5,020 nucleotides of DNA from Streptomycetaceae bacterium (GTDB lineage: Bacteria > Actinomycetota > Actinomycetes > Nanopelagicales > Nanopelagicaceae). The stretch lies in contig JAIXPU010000146.1 in assembly GCA_027486075.1 (NCBI GenBank), positions 1-5,020 on the forward strand, given 5' to 3'. The position numbers were made by a program, and so were the translations under genes. Position 1 is the stretch's first letter; each line of letters starts with the position of its first letter. The notes beneath the pieces were generated by a model. That model worked only from the letters and a program-made list of their open reading frames with translations, made no database searches and was not told where the DNA came from. This document shows, in pieces, positions 3,893 through 5,020 of this stretch.

Positions 3893-4306
3893 CTAACCGA
3901 TTGTAACGATGCCTTTGCTGACTCTTACTGGCACTGAAGGAAGACCAGACGTTGCAGGTCCCATATTGAGCGCACCATCAACTTCAAACTTTGATCCGTG
4001 CGCATCGCAGTACCAGCCATCTTCTTGCTTGATAACTGTCACGCCCTGATGTGGACACATAAGTGAGAAAGCCTTGAAGGTGGAAGTGCCGGTTCGTAAT
4101 AAAGCTACAGGCCGGCCCTTCACACTTCCAATGCTTGCAGACTCTCCCACGGCGACAACCTTAGGAATATCTCTCATACGAATTGAGAGACGTCCACCAG
4201 CTGCTTTCTTCACAACGCTGGCGCCTTCAGCTGACAAAGGTGTCAGAGAAAGCGTTGCAATTCCGCAAATGCCAGCGATTAGTGAGCGACGTGAGAGATC
4301 AGCCAT
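3893..4306 (-). CDS. Exported Rieske-type [2Fe-2S] protein with a Tat-like signal
   Basis: The 137-residue product starts with a twin-arginine-like segment (SRRSLIAG at 5-12) and a hydrophobic stretch to about residue 25. This fits Tat export of a folded iron-sulfur protein. The Rieske fold covers about 40-137. The cluster ligands are C84 and H86 (CPHQG) and C100 and H103 (CDAHGS). The disulfide cysteines of high-potential Rieske proteins are missing: V89 and A102 stand where CTHxGC and CPCHGS have Cys. The protein is therefore more like ferredoxin-type Rieske domains, probably of lower potential. It would carry single electrons outside the membrane. The ATG lies 3 nt after the upstream gene's stop, with a weak ribosome site (AGGTAAG) inside that gene's end, so the two form an operon. 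It is not a bc1 Rieske subunit, since no membrane helix with partner genes is seen. Confidence 0.93.
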   Translation of the reverse strand: MADLSRRSLIAGICGIATLSLTPLSAEGASVVKKAAGGRLSIRMRDIPKVVAVGESASIGSVKGRPVALLRTGTSTFKAFSLMCPHQGVTVIKQEDGWYCDAHGSKFEVDGALNMGPATSGLPSVPVRVSKGIVTIG

Positions 4307-4309
4307 TTT

Positions 4310-4930
4310 TTACTTACCTGCAATCTTGCTATAGATAGTTACATCTGCTGTTGCAAATGCAGCGCCATCAGGAAGTGCTCCTTCAGGTAGGCCCAGGAGC
4401 GAGACTATCGCCGCCGCAATTCCAGGAGCAAGAGATAACGCAGCACCTGGGTACACAGTTGTGCGTAGCTTTGCCTTACGGTCATTTGTAACCTTCGCCT
4501 TAATGTCGCTGCCATTAGTAATTGATAGTGCAACCATGGCATCCATTCCTGCCTGTGGGATCACGGCTGAAACTGTGCCCTTGGCAAGATCAATGAGTGG
4601 GTTACGAAGGACTACCTGCTTATTGTTTGCAGTGTTGTGAAAAACGATATTGCTGCCCACATGTGCAACTCCACCCTTGGTGGCAGTTACTGGTACGTGA
4701 AAGACCATCTGTGAATTAGCTGCATCGAGTGAATCACCGATAACTCCGGCAGTTGCTCCACCCTGGACATACATAACGACGCCAGCGCCCTCCAGAAGAG
4801 ATGCAAGACCAGCAACGGTCTTAATGTGAGTCATGCTCTGATTTGCCTTGGCATCGGCGCTTGCACCGGTTATACCGAGGGATGTGACTACTGCTACAGC
4901 CACAAGTGTTGCGATAGAACGTTTACGCAT
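4310..4930 (-). CDS. Secreted protein of unknown function, first gene of the Rieske operon
   Basis: The 206-residue product has a clear signal peptide (MRKRS, a hydrophobic core, and a likely cut after GASA at residue 25). The mature part looks beta-rich. About residues 37-125 (from LLEGAGVVMYVQGGA to NPLIDLAKGTVSAVI) have a rhythm that loosely recalls HtaA-type surface domains, with HVGSNIVFHN at 90-99 and the VVLRNPLIDL stretch at 106-115. The rest runs through a hydrophobic, Ala-rich stretch (163-183), perhaps a surface helix, to a beta-like end. I do not recognise a named family with confidence. There is no cysteine or metal-binding motif. The Rieske gene starts 3 nt after its stop, so the two proteins probably act together outside the membrane. 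Its start has a good Shine-Dalgarno, unlike most genes here. Confidence 0.8.
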   Translation of the reverse strand: MRKRSIATLVAVAVVTSLGITGASADAKANQSMTHIKTVAGLASLLEGAGVVMYVQGGATAGVIGDSLDAANSQMVFHVPVTATKGGVAHVGSNIVFHNTANNKQVVLRNPLIDLAKGTVSAVIPQAGMDAMVALSITNGSDIKAKVTNDRKAKLRTTVYPGAALSLAPGIAAAIVSLLGLPEGALPDGAAFATADVTIYSKIAGK

Positions 4931-4938
4931 TTCTATAA

Positions 4939-4945
4939 CTCCTTT
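4939..4945 (-). promoter_or_regulatory. Shine-Dalgarno of the secreted-protein/Rieske operon
   Basis: On the - strand AAAGGAG lies 8 nt before the ATG at 4930. This supports that start and shows that the operon uses a leadered mRNA. TAATAC (4956-4961) is a possible -10 box, but no convincing -35 was found. Confidence 0.7.
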
Positions 4946-5009
4946 TTCGTACCTGGTATTAGCAGACTATGAACTAACAAGGTAAGTGCAGCCATCAAGC
5001 CCCGCAACT

Positions 5010-5015
5010 TATAAT
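5010..5015 (+). promoter_or_regulatory. TATAAT -10 box near the right edge, possibly for a divergent gene
   Basis: A perfect TATAAT on the + strand lies 80 nt upstream of the divergent secreted-protein gene. With the 6-nt spacing seen elsewhere, a leaderless start codon would fall at 5022, just outside the window. No good -35 is visible, so this is tentative. Confidence 0.3.
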
Positions 5016-5020
5016 TAGCA

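Noticed and set aside
4074..4334. Open frame antisense to the Rieske gene
   Set aside because: It overlaps the signal peptide and N-terminal half of a confident Rieske gene, with no promoter or ribosome site of its own.

Overview
The window looks like a piece of a compact, streamlined bacterial chromosome of moderate GC. The actinobacterial-style exported proteins (a cytochrome b5 domain behind an Ala/Pro linker), the very tight gene packing and the many apparently leaderless starts fit a small-genome aquatic actinobacterium such as the acI / Nanopelagicales group. That placement is inference from protein style and layout, not from a marker gene. No tRNA, rRNA, CRISPR array or insertion sequence was seen.

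Layout. 1-112 is the tail of a protein ending in a sialidase-like Asp-box motif. On the + strand follow an exported cytochrome b5-type protein (156-1019), a DCC/DUF393 thiol-disulfide protein (1039-1398) and a short-chain dehydrogenase (1433-2212). The dehydrogenase meets, stop codon to stop codon, a YqjM-like Old Yellow Enzyme on the - strand (2213-3283). A 470-base stretch without a long gene (3284-3754) follows. It holds a candidate + strand transcription unit: a TAATCT box, a structured leader, a Shine-Dalgarno sequence complementary to the whole 16S 3' tail, a 36-codon ORF, several hairpins and a strong GNRA-capped intrinsic terminator. A weaker 52-codon ORF lies antisense to its leader. 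Next come a DUF2256 zinc-ribbon-like mini-protein (3755-3892, +), again abutting its convergent neighbour, and a two-gene - strand operon of a secreted protein of unknown function (4310-4930) and an exported Rieske [2Fe-2S] protein (3893-4306). The right edge carries a + strand TATAAT that may serve a divergent gene outside the window.

How the genes may work together. Most products are redox proteins: cytochrome b5-like, DCC CxxC protein, SDR, flavin ene-reductase and Rieske protein. Two of them sit outside the membrane with the secreted partner. Five genes share one start architecture, TAnnnT - exactly 6 nt - start codon, which points to leaderless mRNAs and fixes two GTG starts. Two of these promoters (Old Yellow Enzyme and DUF2256) also share an 18-bp imperfect palindrome, GGTTAC-N5-GTAAYCT, fused to the -10 box in the same register. 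This suggests co-regulation by one unknown DNA-binding protein. That shared operator and the structured small-ORF locus at about 3400-3670 are the two most interesting things here.
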